Shown here in pieces: positions 1 through 13,780 of a DNA stretch of 64,000 nucleotides. The DNA comes from Colias croceus. Lineage: Eukaryota > Arthropoda > Insecta > Lepidoptera > Pieridae. How positions within the stretch are numbered: the first letter of the stretch is position 1; every line of letters starts with the position of its first letter. The stretch covers positions 7,874,001-7,938,000 of the forward strand of contig NC_059546.1 in the NCBI RefSeq assembly GCF_905220415.1, written 5' to 3'. Both the position numbers and the translations under genes were made by a program. The notes under the pieces were generated by a model that made no database searches, had not been told where the DNA came from, and saw only the letters and a list, made by a program, of their open reading frames with translations.

Positions 1-904
1 GTGAAAAATAGTTATTAAAAATTCCTCTCAATTAATTTCTTATAATTTATTCGGTAAGCGTACTCATAAATTAATACTGAAAGTATTTTAATGGCTTTAA
101 GGTGGACGTTCGCACTGCTGAATAGCTCTGTACTGAATAAATAATGACCAGAAGTACACTCTCGGTAGCGTCAATGCTATTGAACTCTTAAATTTGTGAA
201 CGAAATCTTAAGTATTAAAAAGTGGATTATTAAATTAACGTTTAAAAACGTAACGTACCTGCAAATGTACCAAAATCTGTTTGAGGGACATAACTTAAGA
301 ATTACTTAAACAAAATAGTTATTCGAAAGATTTTAATTTAATAATAAAAATTTGTAATATTAGGTGCAAATGATGTAACATTTCATAAAAATTGCCGTCT
401 CAATAGTTTCAGCAGTTGAAATTGACCTGAATATTGAGATTAGGGGTAGGTAAAAAAATATGCTAATAAAAAACTCACCAACAGTCAGACTCACCCATGA
501 GTTTATCAAGCTCACTGGTATCTCGCAAGACATAGACATCTTCAGTCAATCTCTAACACGCTTCAAATCGTTAATCCTTCAATTTAGCCAATGATAAAAG
601 TTTCTATTTTTCCTTTATTAATTAATGTAACCAACCTGTATAATTTTATTGTAGTGATTAATTTTAATATACCTAATTGTAATTGAATAATATTTGAAAT
701 TTTAATAATAATTATGTACCTATTTGAATTCTGTATATAAGTAATTGCTCTTTAATTTTTTATTATATAATATTTTTTTATAATATTTTTTTTATAATTT
801 GACGAATATAATTGTAATTTTAAATTTGTAATTGTAATACTTTTTTGGTTTTCCTATATAATTAATGTTATTAAATTTATTTAAATATTTTTAAGAAATT
901 GACG
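1..904. other. AT-rich non-coding DNA
   Basis: No coding signal is seen. From about 740 the sequence becomes runs of T/A and degenerate TAATTG-type hexamers that lead into the cleaner array at 905. Confidence 0.5.
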
Positions 905-1003
905 AATTGTAATTGTAATTGTAATGGTAATGGTAATGGTAATTGTAATTGTAATTGTAATTGTAATTGTAATTGTAATTTTAATTTTAATTGTAATTGT
1001 AAT
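905..1003 (+). repeat. hexamer microsatellite (AATTGT)n with AATGGT variants
   Basis: About 16 tandem 6-bp units. A short AATGGT run and an AATTTT run interrupt the AATTGT units, so the array has mutated and partly re-expanded. Confidence 0.9.
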
Positions 1004-3347
1004 CCATTCTGAACGCTGTAATTTCCTTTAATTAGAGGTGCAGAAGATCATGTACTTGTATTAGATGTAACGAATGTAATCTGTATCCTCTGTCGGAAAT
1101 TCTAAAATAAATAAATAAATAAAGAACTGTTACGGTAAGATAACATCAATGCAAACATTTTCCACAGCATCCTAAAGCCTAAAAGCGTTTATGTATCAAA
1201 TGTAATGTCATTTCCGAGAATGCCATGTGAAGTGAAATGAGACGACTGACACGCTTCCGCCAAATAAACTAACCGCATGTAGCTTTGTACGAAGGGACAC
1301 TTTAATACGTGAATATCGTGAAATACGTGTGAAAATAGAAATTAGAAAACTACATGACTAATTATTTTTAAAATACATGACTTAAATATACCATGACTAA
1401 ATTATTGCTCATTAATATAGTACCCAATACTATTTGGAACAATAATCCTGTGAGTCTCCGCCAAGGAAAGATTTATAATTATATATATATATTTGCGTTG
1501 TAATATACTAATAGTAAACTATATAAGATAATGTTTATTAATCTAGTAATCGTTAATTGAGAGAAAACTTCCAGATTTCAAACATAATTTTCTTTTTTGC
1601 TCACACACTGTATCTGATTGTTATTGGTGTACCTTGTAATTGGCGTATAGTATTGTATAATGTTCTATTTAATTTATGTTTAGCTGTAAGGTACCTTTTA
1701 CAAATAAATAAATAACTTTAACTTTGTAAATTTTTATTTTCTATCCCTACGACCGGAAAATGTTCCCACAAAACATAACCTTATCAAATACTACAAAATA
1801 AATAACACAAGAATGATAAGCACTTGACCTGCGACCACTTATATCCCTTCCAACATAACGTTTAATAAAAGGCAGTTTATATAAGGTATTTTTCAATAAG
1901 CATGGGCATTTTCCTTACAATACCAGGCTTACCTTTTCAACAGGTCCAGGGCTTTTGCCATAATACTAGTGCATTGTATTCAATGTGTCTGTTTCTTTAT
2001 TGTATGATTGATATAGGTTAATGATTGTTATTTCTTCGGTTCTTATTTTTTTATAATTAAAAATATCACCTTTTTAATATAAAATCGTATTTAATGTAAT
2101 ATAATTAGATAAAGCAATATCAAACGATCCTCCTTCCCCGGGGGCCGTTGGTATATTTGGAAGATTTCCCCACTTAAAAAAAGGTACTGTGATGATTAAC
2201 AACTAATGCAAAAAAATATTCTTCTTAGACTCGTAATATTATATATCATTAAATTTAATTAGGTAATAGGTATATTATTTACAAGCTCTCCACCAGCGAT
2301 TATAAAAATACTTCGCTTCAGGTCAATAATCAAGGTCAGAAAACCCTCCGTAAATCTAAACAAGTCGCATAAACCGTTGTGAAGTTTGTAATTTCCAAAT
2401 GCTCAATATATTTTCCCGAATACAATTCTATTGCAGTACCGCAAGGGTTTTTGAAAATAGGCCAGCGGTTTCAGAGACTAAAATTAAGTCCACTGAAACT
2501 GTAATTAAACTTTACGTAAACAGAGATACACGATTGAGACGTGTAACGTTGTATCATTTAAAATATGAAGAAAGAGTTTTTGTGATTTATATTATATTAT
2601 ATCAATTGTATGAAAACAAGAAATTAAACTTTGAAATTAGGTTGTTTAATAACAATTCGGACTCGCTTATTTAACAAGTTTATTTAATTATCGATTACCT
2701 ATTTATTACTTTACGAAATAAACGAAAATAAACTATATAAATATACGAAATTTTGCAATCATAACATTATAATTATTATTGCATAGTTAAATATCGTAAA
2801 AATCCATAGTACCTACTCTCCAAGCGCATAATAAAAATCCACACCACTATATTTGAAGCAAAATGGCGTGCTGAAATATTTCCCGATACTCATAATATTC
2901 ATTATAGTATTACCGTCAGCTTTAATTCACTTAAACAATTTCCGTCATTTAACGCTTTTCTAAAGCCCAGAATGAATTACTCAGGTGAAAGGTATAAAAG
3001 GCTAGCAAACAGCGACGAGGACTTTTATACCTCTTTTGGCTTCCCTCTTGTGTAAAACTTGTACACTATTTTGATGCTAAAATTTGGAATTTTTCGCAAA
3101 ATGTGCTATTGTATAAATGTTTACAAGTGGTTTCGTTGTTAAAATGTTAAATTGCTTGTTTTGTTTTTGGTTCAGCTGGTTAAGTATGAACGGCAATAAA
3201 TGGGGCATTGTAATAATTTTGTACCTACTTAATGTATCGCAGAAAACATCGAGATATATAAAATCATGTTTAATCGAGGTGAGGTATAATAATTGCAAAT
3301 ATATAAGATCTTTAATTTATTATTTTATTCACTCTTTTTATATCAAA
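1004..3347. other. non-coding DNA with short A-rich retroposon tails
   Basis: AAATAAATAAATA-type tails occur at about 1106-1127 and 1702-1717, as at the 3' ends of insect non-LTR retrotransposons. A 91-codon ORF at 2399-2674 has no recognisable content and an AT-driven composition; I do not call it. Confidence 0.45.
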
Positions 3348-3540
3348 CTAGCTGCTCCGCGCGGTTTCACCCCCGTGGCTCCACTCCTGTAGGTCGAAGC
3401 GTGATGATATATAGCCTATAATAGCCTTCCTCGATAAATGAGCTATCTAACACCGAAAGAATTTTTCAAATCGGTTATAGTTCCCGAGATTAGCGCGTTC
3501 AAACAAACAAACTCTTCAGCTTTATAATATAAGTATAGAT
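3348..3540 (+). mobile_element. LINE/SINE 3' tail, family A (GCGGTTTCACCC type)
   Basis: Begins CTAGCTGCTCCGCGCGGTTT and ends CAGCTTTATAATATAAGTAT. At least six other copies lie in this window (10826, 13328, 16019, 25316, 43550, 61394), in both orientations. The constant 3' end suggests 5'-truncated retroposition. I assign it to an RTE-like lepidopteran family from memory. Confidence 0.7.
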
Positions 3541-4351
3541 TCAATCATACAATAGATCTACAATCCGATTTTACTAAAATATACAATCAACAACATTACA
3601 TAAGAAATTATTACCGTACCAATGATGCTGTTTAGTTGAAAAAACCTTATGATGTTTTAATTAAGATGTTCAGAAAATCACAATACAGGAAGGTTATTTA
3701 CGTCTATTATATAATCACCAAGGATTACAGGTAAATCTTCGATGCTTCAGCTATTTTAGTGTCTGTTACATGGAGCTTCTATAAGTCCTAGGACACCTAA
3801 CAACGCTGGGATCTGAAGATTAACTTGTTCGAATCATGACTCATTCATGTTTCTTAAATAATATATTTACTGAGGAAAGTTGTTGGACGACGAACTGTTT
3901 TATTATTACTTTTCTTCTATCATAATGTTTAAAAGCTTCAGAAACATCTATACTTGCCAGTATTTGTCTTGTGATACAAGAAAAAAAACCTCACTGCCCT
4001 CCTTATTCCCAAATTCATTCACAATATAATTTTTAAACGCCCACAATTTTATGAATTTAGAATTATTATTTAGAGAAACAATTATTATTTTTATATAAGT
4101 ATTTGAAAGACCGTTCGCTATGTGGGTGTCTCGCCCACTTCTTGACTCGAATCAGCAATTAATTGAATCAGAGCCGAAGATACCTATTGTTTTATTTTTT
4201 CTGAATAAATTATATTAAAATAAACGGTGTTTCAACTCTTGGTGAACGAAACATAATAAGGTCACGAATGTCTTAAGGACGGCATGTAAGAAGATAGGTA
4301 CGTTGTTTCTAATATTCAAAATGCTTTTATATTTTTACTTTATATTATTAA

Positions 4352-4594
4352 CTAGCTTTCAACCCGCAGCTTCGCCCGCGCAGACAAAGAAAAATCCGCA
4401 GTTCCCGTTCCCTTGAGATTTCCGGGATAAAATCTATCCTATTTCCCGGGGTAAAAAGTAGCCTATGTCCTTTCTCGGGTATCAAAATATCTCTATAACA
4501 AATATCATGCTAATTTCGTTCAGTAGTTACGGCGTGATTGAGTAACAGACAGACAGACAGAGTTACTTTCGCATTTATAATATTAGTATGGATT
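4352..4594 (+). mobile_element. LINE/SINE 3' tail, family C (CAACCCGCAGCTTCGCCCGC type)
   Basis: Begins CTAGCTTTCAACCCGCAGCT and ends AGACAGACAGAGTTACTTTC then ATAATATTAGTATGG. It shares its end layout with family A and with the copy near 32,570. Confidence 0.65.
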
Positions 4595-5143
4595 AAAATG
4601 TTATAGTTTGTTTTTTTTTTTATTATTATAGTTAATATGCATCTCATTATTGTTAATAATAAAATTAATGGAATTAATGAAAAATTATCTTGCAATATTT
4701 AAACAATATGTTTTTCAGTATTAAAATATACCTACATCTTATTAAACTGCTTGATCCCACATTTTCATGATTAATTAAACAGCCTTAAATGAAATGTAAC
4801 GTGAGTTACGTCTTAATTCTACATCTCTGTTTATTTCCCACTCAACAATGGAAACAAATAATTAATTACTTTCCTCGGAAGTAATATTTTAAACAGGTAA
4901 AGATAATTCGTGAGTTTGCGTCTTTATTTGTAAAAAACGTGTCTATAACGGACTCTGTATTTCCCAAAAAAGAGTATTTTTTTCCAATTGTAAAAATTAA
5001 GTATATTGCCATGATTATGCCACTCTAAAGCTAATTTTGGTCTGTGTGGTTTGCCACAGTCTATGGTCTACAATTATGTTTTCGTAGGATGCTGTAGCCG
5101 GTAGCGGGCCAAATCGTTTGCAACCCACTATTTGTTAATTACA

Positions 5144-5372
5144 GGGCAACAATAGACAGACTCGATGGGGCACTCTTGTTGTAGAGTGGAGTCCGCGTTT
5201 CGTCAAACGAAGTATAGGGCACCCCATGACTTGATGGAGCGATGACCTAAGTAAGGTAGCAGGCAAAAACTGGCGGCAAGACACATTGGTGTCTTTTATC
5301 CGATTATTGAATCGGGCTAAATGGCGTGCCATAGGAGAGACCTACGTCTAACAGTGGACCTATATAGGTTGA
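5144..5372 (+). pseudogene. relic of the C-terminal end of a non-LTR retrotransposon polyprotein
   Basis: One frame reads TRWGTLVVEWSPRFVKRSIG, then HPMT-stop-WSDDLSKVAGKNW, then NRAKWRAIGETYV-stop-QWT, ending at a TGA (5370-5372). Insect LINE polyproteins typically end with a WxPRxxKRSxGRPxTRWxDD block and a final DRxxWRxxGEAYVQQWT block, and both are clear here. Two internal stops, and the absence of upstream reverse-transcriptase sequence, make it a dead, 5'-truncated copy. The exact clade cannot be set by eye. Confidence 0.82.
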
Positions 5373-5699
5373 GACGACGAATAAACTATTATGTAACTCC
5401 ATGTGCCTCTTTTCGGCACTTTTCATTACCTAACACGCAATGCAACACGTTCTTACAATTTACGAACTCTATTTCAATTAGTCTCCATAACCTCATATTA
5501 ATCAAGTCATAACCACCAAGTACAGTAAGCTTACCATTAACTCCAATTACAGGAAGGTTAATCATCAATACATGCTACCGTCTAAGTACTTAGGATTGTA
5601 CGAGCTGATTGATACGCGCTAAAGGTGGTTTAATTGGTGTAATATACACTGTAATAACAGTCTGAAGAGGAATGGAAATGCATTGAATAATCAATATAC

Positions 5700-5742
5700 C
5701 GGCCGAATTGATAACCTCCTCCTTTTTTTGAAGTCGGTTAAA
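5700..5742 (+). mobile_element. retroposon 3' end (CCTCCTTTTTTTGAAGTCGG type)
   Basis: The CCGAATTGATAACCTCCTCC end followed by TTTTTTTGAAGTCGGTTAAA is a frequent lepidopteran repeat terminus as I recall it. A reverse-oriented relative starts near 33,668. The stretch back to about 5,380 may be its body or the 3' UTR of the LINE relic. Confidence 0.5.
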
Positions 5743-8700
5743 AATGAAAGGACATAATATCACAAAGTCCTAAATATGGAACTTTTAATATCATAAAAAT
5801 AGTATTTTTTGTTGTTGTTACTTCTAAATAAAGAAACAATACAATAACTAAAATCGCAGAAATATGAATGTTAGAATAATATAAATGTACCTGTTGACTA
5901 AATACATAAGGTGACGTACCTAGTTTATAAAATCCGTATACTCAAATCAGTAATTTTCACTCGTGAAGATGTGTGCTGACTTTATACGTAACAAACGTTG
6001 ACGAACATTTTGGATAGAAAAATCTTACGAATCTCAGGTCTGAGATATTTGTACATTGAGTGACGTTATTTAGCATGCCCTATCACGTTTAGGCTTATTC
6101 AGAAGGCCATAAAATTAAGTCAAGGTTTTAGTGCTAAATCCTAACTTTATACTACAGTCGTAAGGAATGGGAACCTTAGTTTGGGCACATTTTACGGTCA
6201 CTTGGATGTGTTGAAGGATATTCCCTCAGAGTAACTGGGAAATATTAAATAGCGTGATTTGATTAATTAATAAATTGCTGACCCGAAATTATCCTTTCTT
6301 TGTGCAAAATGTTAAATCGTTTAAATTGTGGTTCAGTTTTCTGTTAATTAATTAGGTTACTATCATAATTTTTGGTTACGCAAGATTCCTCCAATTATTG
6401 TTTTACAGTTTTTAGAATCTAATACATTTATCATATTAAATACTACTACAACTACCTTATCTATTGCGTATCGTATCAATATATCATATTGCATAACTAC
6501 AAATGTTACAAAAATCAACGAACATTTTTAGAAATGCAAGAAAAACAACGTACTAAGCTATCACTCATAGTGTCACAAAAATCAAATTAAAATCACAATC
6601 AAATCACAAAAAGGCGTGAAAGAATTTAGCGATCAAAAATGAAAACGTTTGAAAATGCGACTGTTTTTAATGGCGCATAACCACCAAAAAACGACCAGCT
6701 TTGCCTGACCCGTTCATTGGAGATTTATTTGCGGAATTCAAAGCATTTGGTGATTTGAAAGGTCCAAGTACGCTGGCTGTAGTTATTTTGGTTCTGTGTA
6801 GTTAGAGTCGACGCTTTTCAATTGTTTAAAGACAGCCAAAAATTCAATAATTCGTAATGTAAGAAAAAAACATAGCGCTAATAAAGTGCTTATAAAGAAG
6901 CTTAATTATTAGTAGTTTTATTTAATCTGCATCAATGCTTAAATTTTTTAACCTAAAGAAATATGTTACGACAATCATAAATTTTCCCAAATTTCCGAGT
7001 ATCACACAAAAGTTCTCTACATTGTTTTATTCAAACATTTACATAAAGTAAGAAGTAATATATAAACTTAGATGTATGTTTTTACATTTATTCTACTTTT
7101 ATAAACTAAAATAGAACTTTTCATAGTCTTGTCTATTTTGAGTCCGTTATCTTATATAAGATACCTACGTAGTACACCCAATATTATTTTACTAACATTA
7201 CCTGTTAAAAATACGTCGACGTTGCTAAGAAAGTTTAACTTGGCTAGTCGCCAAAGTCAACACTTGCAAATAAGGGATTTTATAAAATCGTGTTGATACA
7301 TAATGATGAGTGTTTTCTACTGGCTTAAATTAGAAGTATGTATGTATACTATGTATGCTTAAACAACGGTTGTAGTTGTCTTTATACCAATGTCTATTAT
7401 CCAACTATGATTCATAGATATTGTAAAAATATTATATTAAAATCATAAACAGAAACATATTATGGATGCTACAGATACATACACATAATTTATAGCAACT
7501 GTGGTCTGTGAAGAATATTATGACTGTCGGTTTATATACGAAAAATTGTGCATACATATAGATTTTCTATTGTGTCTGCGGTTCCGGGGCCTGAGTTATT
7601 AAAATCGTTATAATTCTTGGCCTATTTTTTATGGATCGTCAATAAAAATTTACTTGGAATTGAACCTTAAATTTTTCTGTCACAATTTTACTCCAAAGTG
7701 AAATAAAACGAGATAAAAATACTTTCTTTCGACTTACTTATTAATTCTAAATTGAAAACATCAAATAATTCAAGATTAAAATATACTCGCGAATAAAATT
7801 TTAAGCACTCAAGAAAACAAACTTAGGCACTGCTTAAAACTTTTTCTCATTCTATCCAAGATAGATAACATCGGTAACTAAATTTCTTGTATTTGCATAA
7901 TTTTGTACTTTCCATGAAAGAAATAATGTAAATAAAATATTCGCAAAAAGTCTCCTTTAAAACACAAGAAATCTTTATTCCAAAAATATCATTCATTTCT
8001 TTCTTCCAAGGTTAAAAAAAACTTTTAAGAAAAACGGAAAAAGCGAGAGTGACTTGAGATGTAAACGACAAACAATAGTATTTTCAATATGGTAAAACGA
8101 TTTTTTCTTTGAGTCGTTTTTTTGAGCACACTTTCCTTACAATTATACTAAAAATAATCATTCTTTTATGATGAATGTAGGTAGTATATCTAATTTAAGC
8201 TACAAAACTACGTTCTAGGCTCTTTTATATTTTATTTTACTTATGACTACAATTATTGAGTAAATGTTTGTGTAATAAAGTGTAAAGACTTACTTTTATA
8301 GATAAATTAATTATACACAAAGGACAAACTGATAATTCGTTACACAAATGTTAGTCGGACAGTCTAATTAGAAATACATTGTTAACACGAGAATGTGGTT
8401 TTACACTTTCATTATGTTTTACCTTTAAATACCTCACTAATACTTTTTATTTTATTAAAACTAATTGAATATTCATAATTCTGAGAAGGAAAAGCGTAGG
8501 TAAATTTATAAATAAAAATAAACGAGCAATAATTTTTTGGAATAAATTGACAAGCCAATTAGTTACTTCCATAGATATATGAAATGTATTGTAATTGCCC
8601 AAAAACGTGTAAATTCTTCAAGTTATAAATAACATCTGCAACATCCACATTTATGAGTTATATAAAATTATACAGAACAGGATATCTTTATCTATAAATA

Positions 8701-9480
8701 TTCACTATCATTAAAAATCAACATAAAATTCTTTTACTATTAAAAAAAACTTAACGAAAGCTTTATAACAAGAGCAATAAAGACAAAATAGTTAAAAAAA
8801 GACACGTCTTAAACTAGGTACATAACCTACTACTTATACCTAGTACTAACTCATGACGAATAAGGATTTCCACGCATCCATCGAAACGAACGATGTCACA
8901 TTAGTGCTTAAACACGTACCGGCTTTCGACCCACTTCATACGTCTATGTTCCTGTGTCATCAATGGTCAGTTTCATTTGTAAGGGCTGATGCAGCATTTT
9001 AAGGATCTTGTTAAATGTGACAGCCCTAGTTGTCTTCTACTTAGGATTGGTTCTTATTCAGCTCACCTATTAAAAGGGAATTATTTTTTAATTCATCTAT
9101 ATTTTAAAACATGATAAAGATTTCTAGGACGATGTCCGATTGTAAAGTTGTGTTGAATTTTGTTTTAGCGCTCTTTAAAAAAAATTCATGTAACAGTCAA
9201 TATAAAAAAAATATGCCATCAATAATTCCCAATACTTTTGGGAACAAACGTAAAAATTAAACCTTTTTAACCTTTGTTTCAACATTAAATACATTTTTTT
9301 TATATTTTATACAACAATCTCACGCATTCGTTAAAATCAATTCAGTTATTTCATTACACCCACTCTAATTACGTAATCTCATCAACTCATATGCGACATT
9401 ATGATTAATTACCTGCCCACTAAGATTCAATATCGAATATCAACAAATCGCCACTGATGAATAAATCACGTTTGGAGCCT
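5743..9480. other. gene-free AT-rich DNA
   Basis: No exon-like frame, repeat array or inverted repeat stood out. A less AT-rich patch at about 6,650-6,800 has no long frame. A run of unique sequence like this could hold regulatory elements of a neighbouring gene, but nothing in it shows that. Confidence 0.4.
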
Positions 9481-9739
9481 ATTCACGAATCGTCAGCCAG
9501 CTTCCATTGAAAGCTTACTATTTGGAATGAAATGTCCACTGATTATCGTCCGTTACATACCGTACATAGTATAAAGAGAACAAGTAAGTTATCTTCGAAC
9601 GAAGGTACATCGCGCCGTTTGTATGTACATTGTACGCTGAGCACGTTCATTCACGCCGCTCGGTTCCTTCTCATAAACCGTTCTCGTGCGGACCGCGCCA
9701 TTGCTGTAAGCGCGCGGTCCGTAACTACTTGTTTATACA
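9481..9739. other. locally GC-richer unique segment
   Basis: Contains CGCGCCGTTTG, CGGACCGCGCC and GCGCGCGGTCCG (a small CGGACCGCGC / GCGCGGTCCG inverted pair near 9,690-9,721). Overlapping ORFs of 77 and 85 codons run into the adjacent retroposon tail, so they are not credible genes. It could be an untranslated exon or a promoter; no evidence decides. Confidence 0.3.
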
Positions 9740-9747
9740 ATTATTTA

Positions 9748-9950
9748 AAACTAGCGGTGGCTTCGCCCGTGGTACATATTTCGCAATAAAAAGTAGCCTA
9801 TGTTTGTTGTTCTCAGGGTCTAAAGATTGTCTGTGCCAAATTTCATCAAAATCGGTCGAGTAGTTTATGAGCCTAGTTATTCGTAACAATCATACAAACA
9901 AACAAACAAACAAACAAAGTTTTCCTCTTTATAATATTAATGTAGATATC
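9748..9950 (+). mobile_element. LINE/SINE 3' tail, family B (GGCTTCGCCCGTGGTAC type)
   Basis: Begins ACTAGCGGTGGCTTCGCCCG and ends at (CAAA)n and CTTTATAATATTAATGTAG. Related copies lie near 11,130 (minus), 29,755, 38,026, 42,630 and 62,402. Confidence 0.68.
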
Positions 9951-10825
9951 AATGAGACAAGTGACAATCCTGCGCTCGCGATTTTAGGAACCGTGCGCTC
10001 CTAACCGCCGGGAGTTGACCTACTTCTCTCTTTTTACTATGGTTAGAATGTATCAGAAACAGCTGCTTCACATCAATCAATACATACCTTCTAATTGTGA
10101 TTATTCAATATTGAATCATTCGACGCAAATGACGACTGGAGTTTGATGTCGTTTCGTTTAGTGAACTTTATTTGATCCAGAACTAGAAGAAACGTTGTTA
10201 CGTTTCGACAAACTGTTTTGTTGTGAAAAATGTTGGATAAATACTTTTTATGTTATAAAAATACAAACATTAGGTACCTACTATATTTATTAATTAAGAT
10301 GAGTATATAAAGCCATAGATTGGTCTTAATAGAATAATGGAAACCGGTGTCAATCAATTACCTACTTAATATGGTGATTTGGAATCGTTTTTACCATCCA
10401 TACAAGCAAAAAAATGTTTGAATTAAACTTTACATAAAACTGTTCATTGATATGCTTCATAATTAAACGAAAAGCATCTAATCCAACAATTCCATAATAA
10501 CAATTGCGATCATCAAATTACCATACAAATTTAGTTGACAAAATTATAAGCAATCTCCAATGCCGTTACCTCAAAAGTGTTTCCTTAATTAGCGCTGTAT
10601 TCCCGTACTATATTAATTAAAGGAGTTGAGCCACTAATCCTTAATAACAAGTCAGTTTACGGAGCTTTCGTAAGCCAGCAGCGAGAAATATTTGCGCTTT
10701 ATTGTATTAATTTATTCAAAGGATACATGATGCTTTTTGTTGTGTCATTTTTTAGTTAATAAGATGAATCTCATAAAAGTGTGTAACAATAACTTAGAAG
10801 CTGCAGTGACCACTCTCAGCCTATC

Positions 10826-11036
10826 GATACTAATACTATAAAGCTGAAGTGTTTGTTTGTTTGAACGCTCTAATCTCAGGAACTACTGATCCAATTTGAA
10901 AAATACTTTCGGTGTTAGATAGCTCATATATTATCACGCTACGACCTACGATGTATACGTAGTATATTATTATTAGTCTGTGCTACGACCAACAGTAGTG
11001 TAGCCACGGGGGTGAAACCGCGGGGAGCAGCTAGTC
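10826..11036 (-). mobile_element. LINE/SINE 3' tail, family A, minus orientation
   Basis: Reads ACTAATACTATAAAGCTGAA at its left end and CCGCGGGGAGCAGCTAGT at its right end, the reverse complement of the copy at 3348. It carries a small insertion around 10,945-10,990 that copies nearby sequence. Confidence 0.68.
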
Positions 11037-11129
11037 AAGGATAATACGTTTATAAGCTTTTATACAAGCTTATATTGTGAATAACTTCCAACCTTTTTGT
11101 TTCAATTAATAAATAAAAATAATATTGAA

Positions 11130-11316
11130 AAAAGAGCGTGTGGTGTGTCAGAAGTCGTCGAAGATATCGTCGCCTTGCTCCATGATGAGAACGGCTGAAC
11201 CGATTTCGTTAATTATTTTTTTATAACAATCCTTGAAGTACGAGGATGGTTCTTACGGAGAGAAAACGTAAACATGTACGGTGTACCACGGGCGAAGCCG
11301 GGGCGGACCGCTAGTA
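11130..11316 (-). mobile_element. LINE/SINE 3' tail, family B, minus orientation
   Basis: Ends GGGCGAAGCCGGGGCGGACC then GCTAGT, the reverse complement of family B. It lies about 100 bases from the family A copy in the same orientation. Confidence 0.65.
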
Positions 11317-13325
11317 AAACATAGATTCATTGAATATTTTTTAATTATTGTTACTTGTTCGCCGCGACCTTGAAATTTTACTATCAACGCGCCTAGAAGT
11401 TTCAGTCATTCCTTGACCTTTTTCTAATTACACAAAATATCTCAAATCTGTAATACCTATATTATAGCAACTAGTTTAATCAATCCAAGCGTCTCAATTG
11501 ATACACAAACACTACTTTACAAACAAAAACATCCAAATGAAATCCATTAAGTTCCATACACTGAAATCGCATAGAAAGCACCTTAAAATAATTCTTGGAA
11601 CCAATGACTTGTAAAGCGTCCAAATGTGTCTAGTCTCCCCTTTTCCCAGAGGGAACGTAAAAGAAAAGGAGTAAAATAACAACATTCTATTTAAATAAGT
11701 CACAGTTAACTATGAGATTAGATTCAGAGTTAAACAGCACGTAACTGATTTCCCCTGTGTATGTTTTACTTGTGTGCAAACCGCATACGATATGCGGTTT
11801 AGTACCTGAGTTCTAGACAGCTTCAATTTCGTAATTGTTAATTACATTTGAAAGTCGCGCATCGCTTCATTGTATATACAAAATAATATGTGTTTAGGAA
11901 ACTTTATTGTATTATTAGCCGCGCGGTTGTTCTGCTTATATTGAAATCAACCCATAAAAAATTTGTTCTCAGACCTACCCGACATGCATATTGCACACAA
12001 AATTTCATGAGAATCAGTCAAGCAGTTTCGGAGGAGTTTAACTTCAAACACCGCGACACGAGAATTTTATATTATATGAGATGTAGTAACTAGCTTTTCG
12101 CAGACAGATTCACCTGTGGTGACAGGAAATTCCCATGGGAATGAGATGTTTCAAAGCTGTAAAAGTACTCTTTATAATTTACTAGTTTCCTCACTATCTT
12201 CGGTCACAAAAATCATAAAATTGATAACTGTACGGTGTACCGTGTTATCATGTAAAATTTATAATACATAAGCTAATATAATAGGTATTATTTTTAATGT
12301 TACCCATTCATTATGCAACTTTTTAATCATAGAAATTATATTTAAATATTTCATATAGATACGTTTAAACATTTTACTTACGTCGAAAAACGTTTTATTT
12401 ACGTCGTAACAAAGACGGTGTTTTACCAAACTTGGATATAGAGACGCGATTATAAAATATAAAGCGACCCTACGAAAGGCAGCATTTAGCACATAAAACA
12501 ACACTAAAATCTAGAAGTTTCATGCTAGTCTATGCTCAACCAACGTACGGTTATTCTGTTCGTATCATCGACTTCTAACTTCGTAATATACGACAACGAT
12601 AAAATTAACGATTTCAACCCCCAGACTTAAAGAACAATAAATTCATAGACTAAGGAACAATATATTGATAGAGCGCGAGCGGTCTAACAACGTCTCAGGT
12701 AATTTAGAAAATTGTGAAAGACTGATTCTAAAGGAACTCTGAAAATATTCAAGGTAAAATCTTTTACATTCATAACATTGTGTTTTGATAAAAAATAATA
12801 TTTTTTTGTATTCTCGCGTATCCACGCTTACTTAGTCCCGTATTCATGAAATTCAATTCTGTTCTGTACATAAATAATAAAAAAACTGGGTAATTTATGA
12901 CTATAATATTAACTTGATGTCTAAAATTTGAAATATCTAGAAGAAGTTTTGCCTGGGTATAACGTGCATTACCTAAAAAGTAATAAGATCATTAATCTAT
13001 GGAGAAACTTCTGATTAAAAACTCGTGTTTTGAATATAAAGTTATATAAGAACAAAATAAGGTTTCGTAAATATTACAATTACTTACTAAGCCACGGGTA
13101 GAAGAAATAAATTGGAATTTATTACAAAGTAGCATTTTTTATTGCTTATTCTTTAATATCGTCTTATTTACTTATCAAGGAATACCTTATCCCAAACAAT
13201 TAATATTATTAATGAACGCTTTTCGATCTGTCCTCTAGTGAAAGTTTAGCATTATAATATTATATCTACTTCAATATTAGCGAATTGACGTCTTATCGGT
13301 TTTTATAACCTTAAAATAACAACTA
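11317..13325. other. gene-free AT-rich DNA
   Basis: Only short chance ORFs (60-81 codons) with no recognisable domain. A degraded retroposon-like stretch is visible at about 11,925-12,080. Confidence 0.4.
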
Positions 13326-13327
13326 CC

Positions 13328-13506
13328 TGTGCCCCGCGGTTTTACCCGCAATGTTCCGGTCCTGTTGGTCTTAGCATTATGATATAATAATATCCTATAG
13401 CTTTCCTCGATAAATAGGTTATTTATCGAGAGCATTTTTTAAATCGGACTAGTAATTCCTGAGATTAGCGCGTTCAAACAAACAAATTACTCTTCAGCTG
13501 TATAAT
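13328..13506 (+). mobile_element. LINE/SINE 3' tail, family A
   Basis: CCCGCGGTTTTACCCGCAAT ... GAGATTAGCGCGTTCAAACA ... CAGCTGTATAATATT. Diverged from the other copies. Confidence 0.6.
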
Positions 13507-13780
13507 ATTCAAAAGTACCTATAGATTATCATTCCTCATTATGATAATTTTTGGACAACTGATGAGCTATTTATTTCCTAACGTATTATAAATGAACAAC
13601 ACAATTAAAATCATATATTTTCATGATTCAATCACCACAACATCAGAAACACTACCTTTTATCTATCAAAACATATCGATTTCATATTCACCAACTATAA
13701 GCATCATTAATTAAATATAATATCGTGTTTCAATAAAAACATGGTATTCTATAAGTTTGTGTCAATATGATAGGTAAGGG

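Noticed and set aside
2399..2674. 91-codon ORF
   Set aside because: AT-driven composition, no domain, no splice or promoter context that I can recognise.
9532..9863. Overlapping ORFs of 85 and 77 codons in a GC-richer patch
   Set aside because: Both read through the border of a retroposon tail, so they cannot be one conserved protein.
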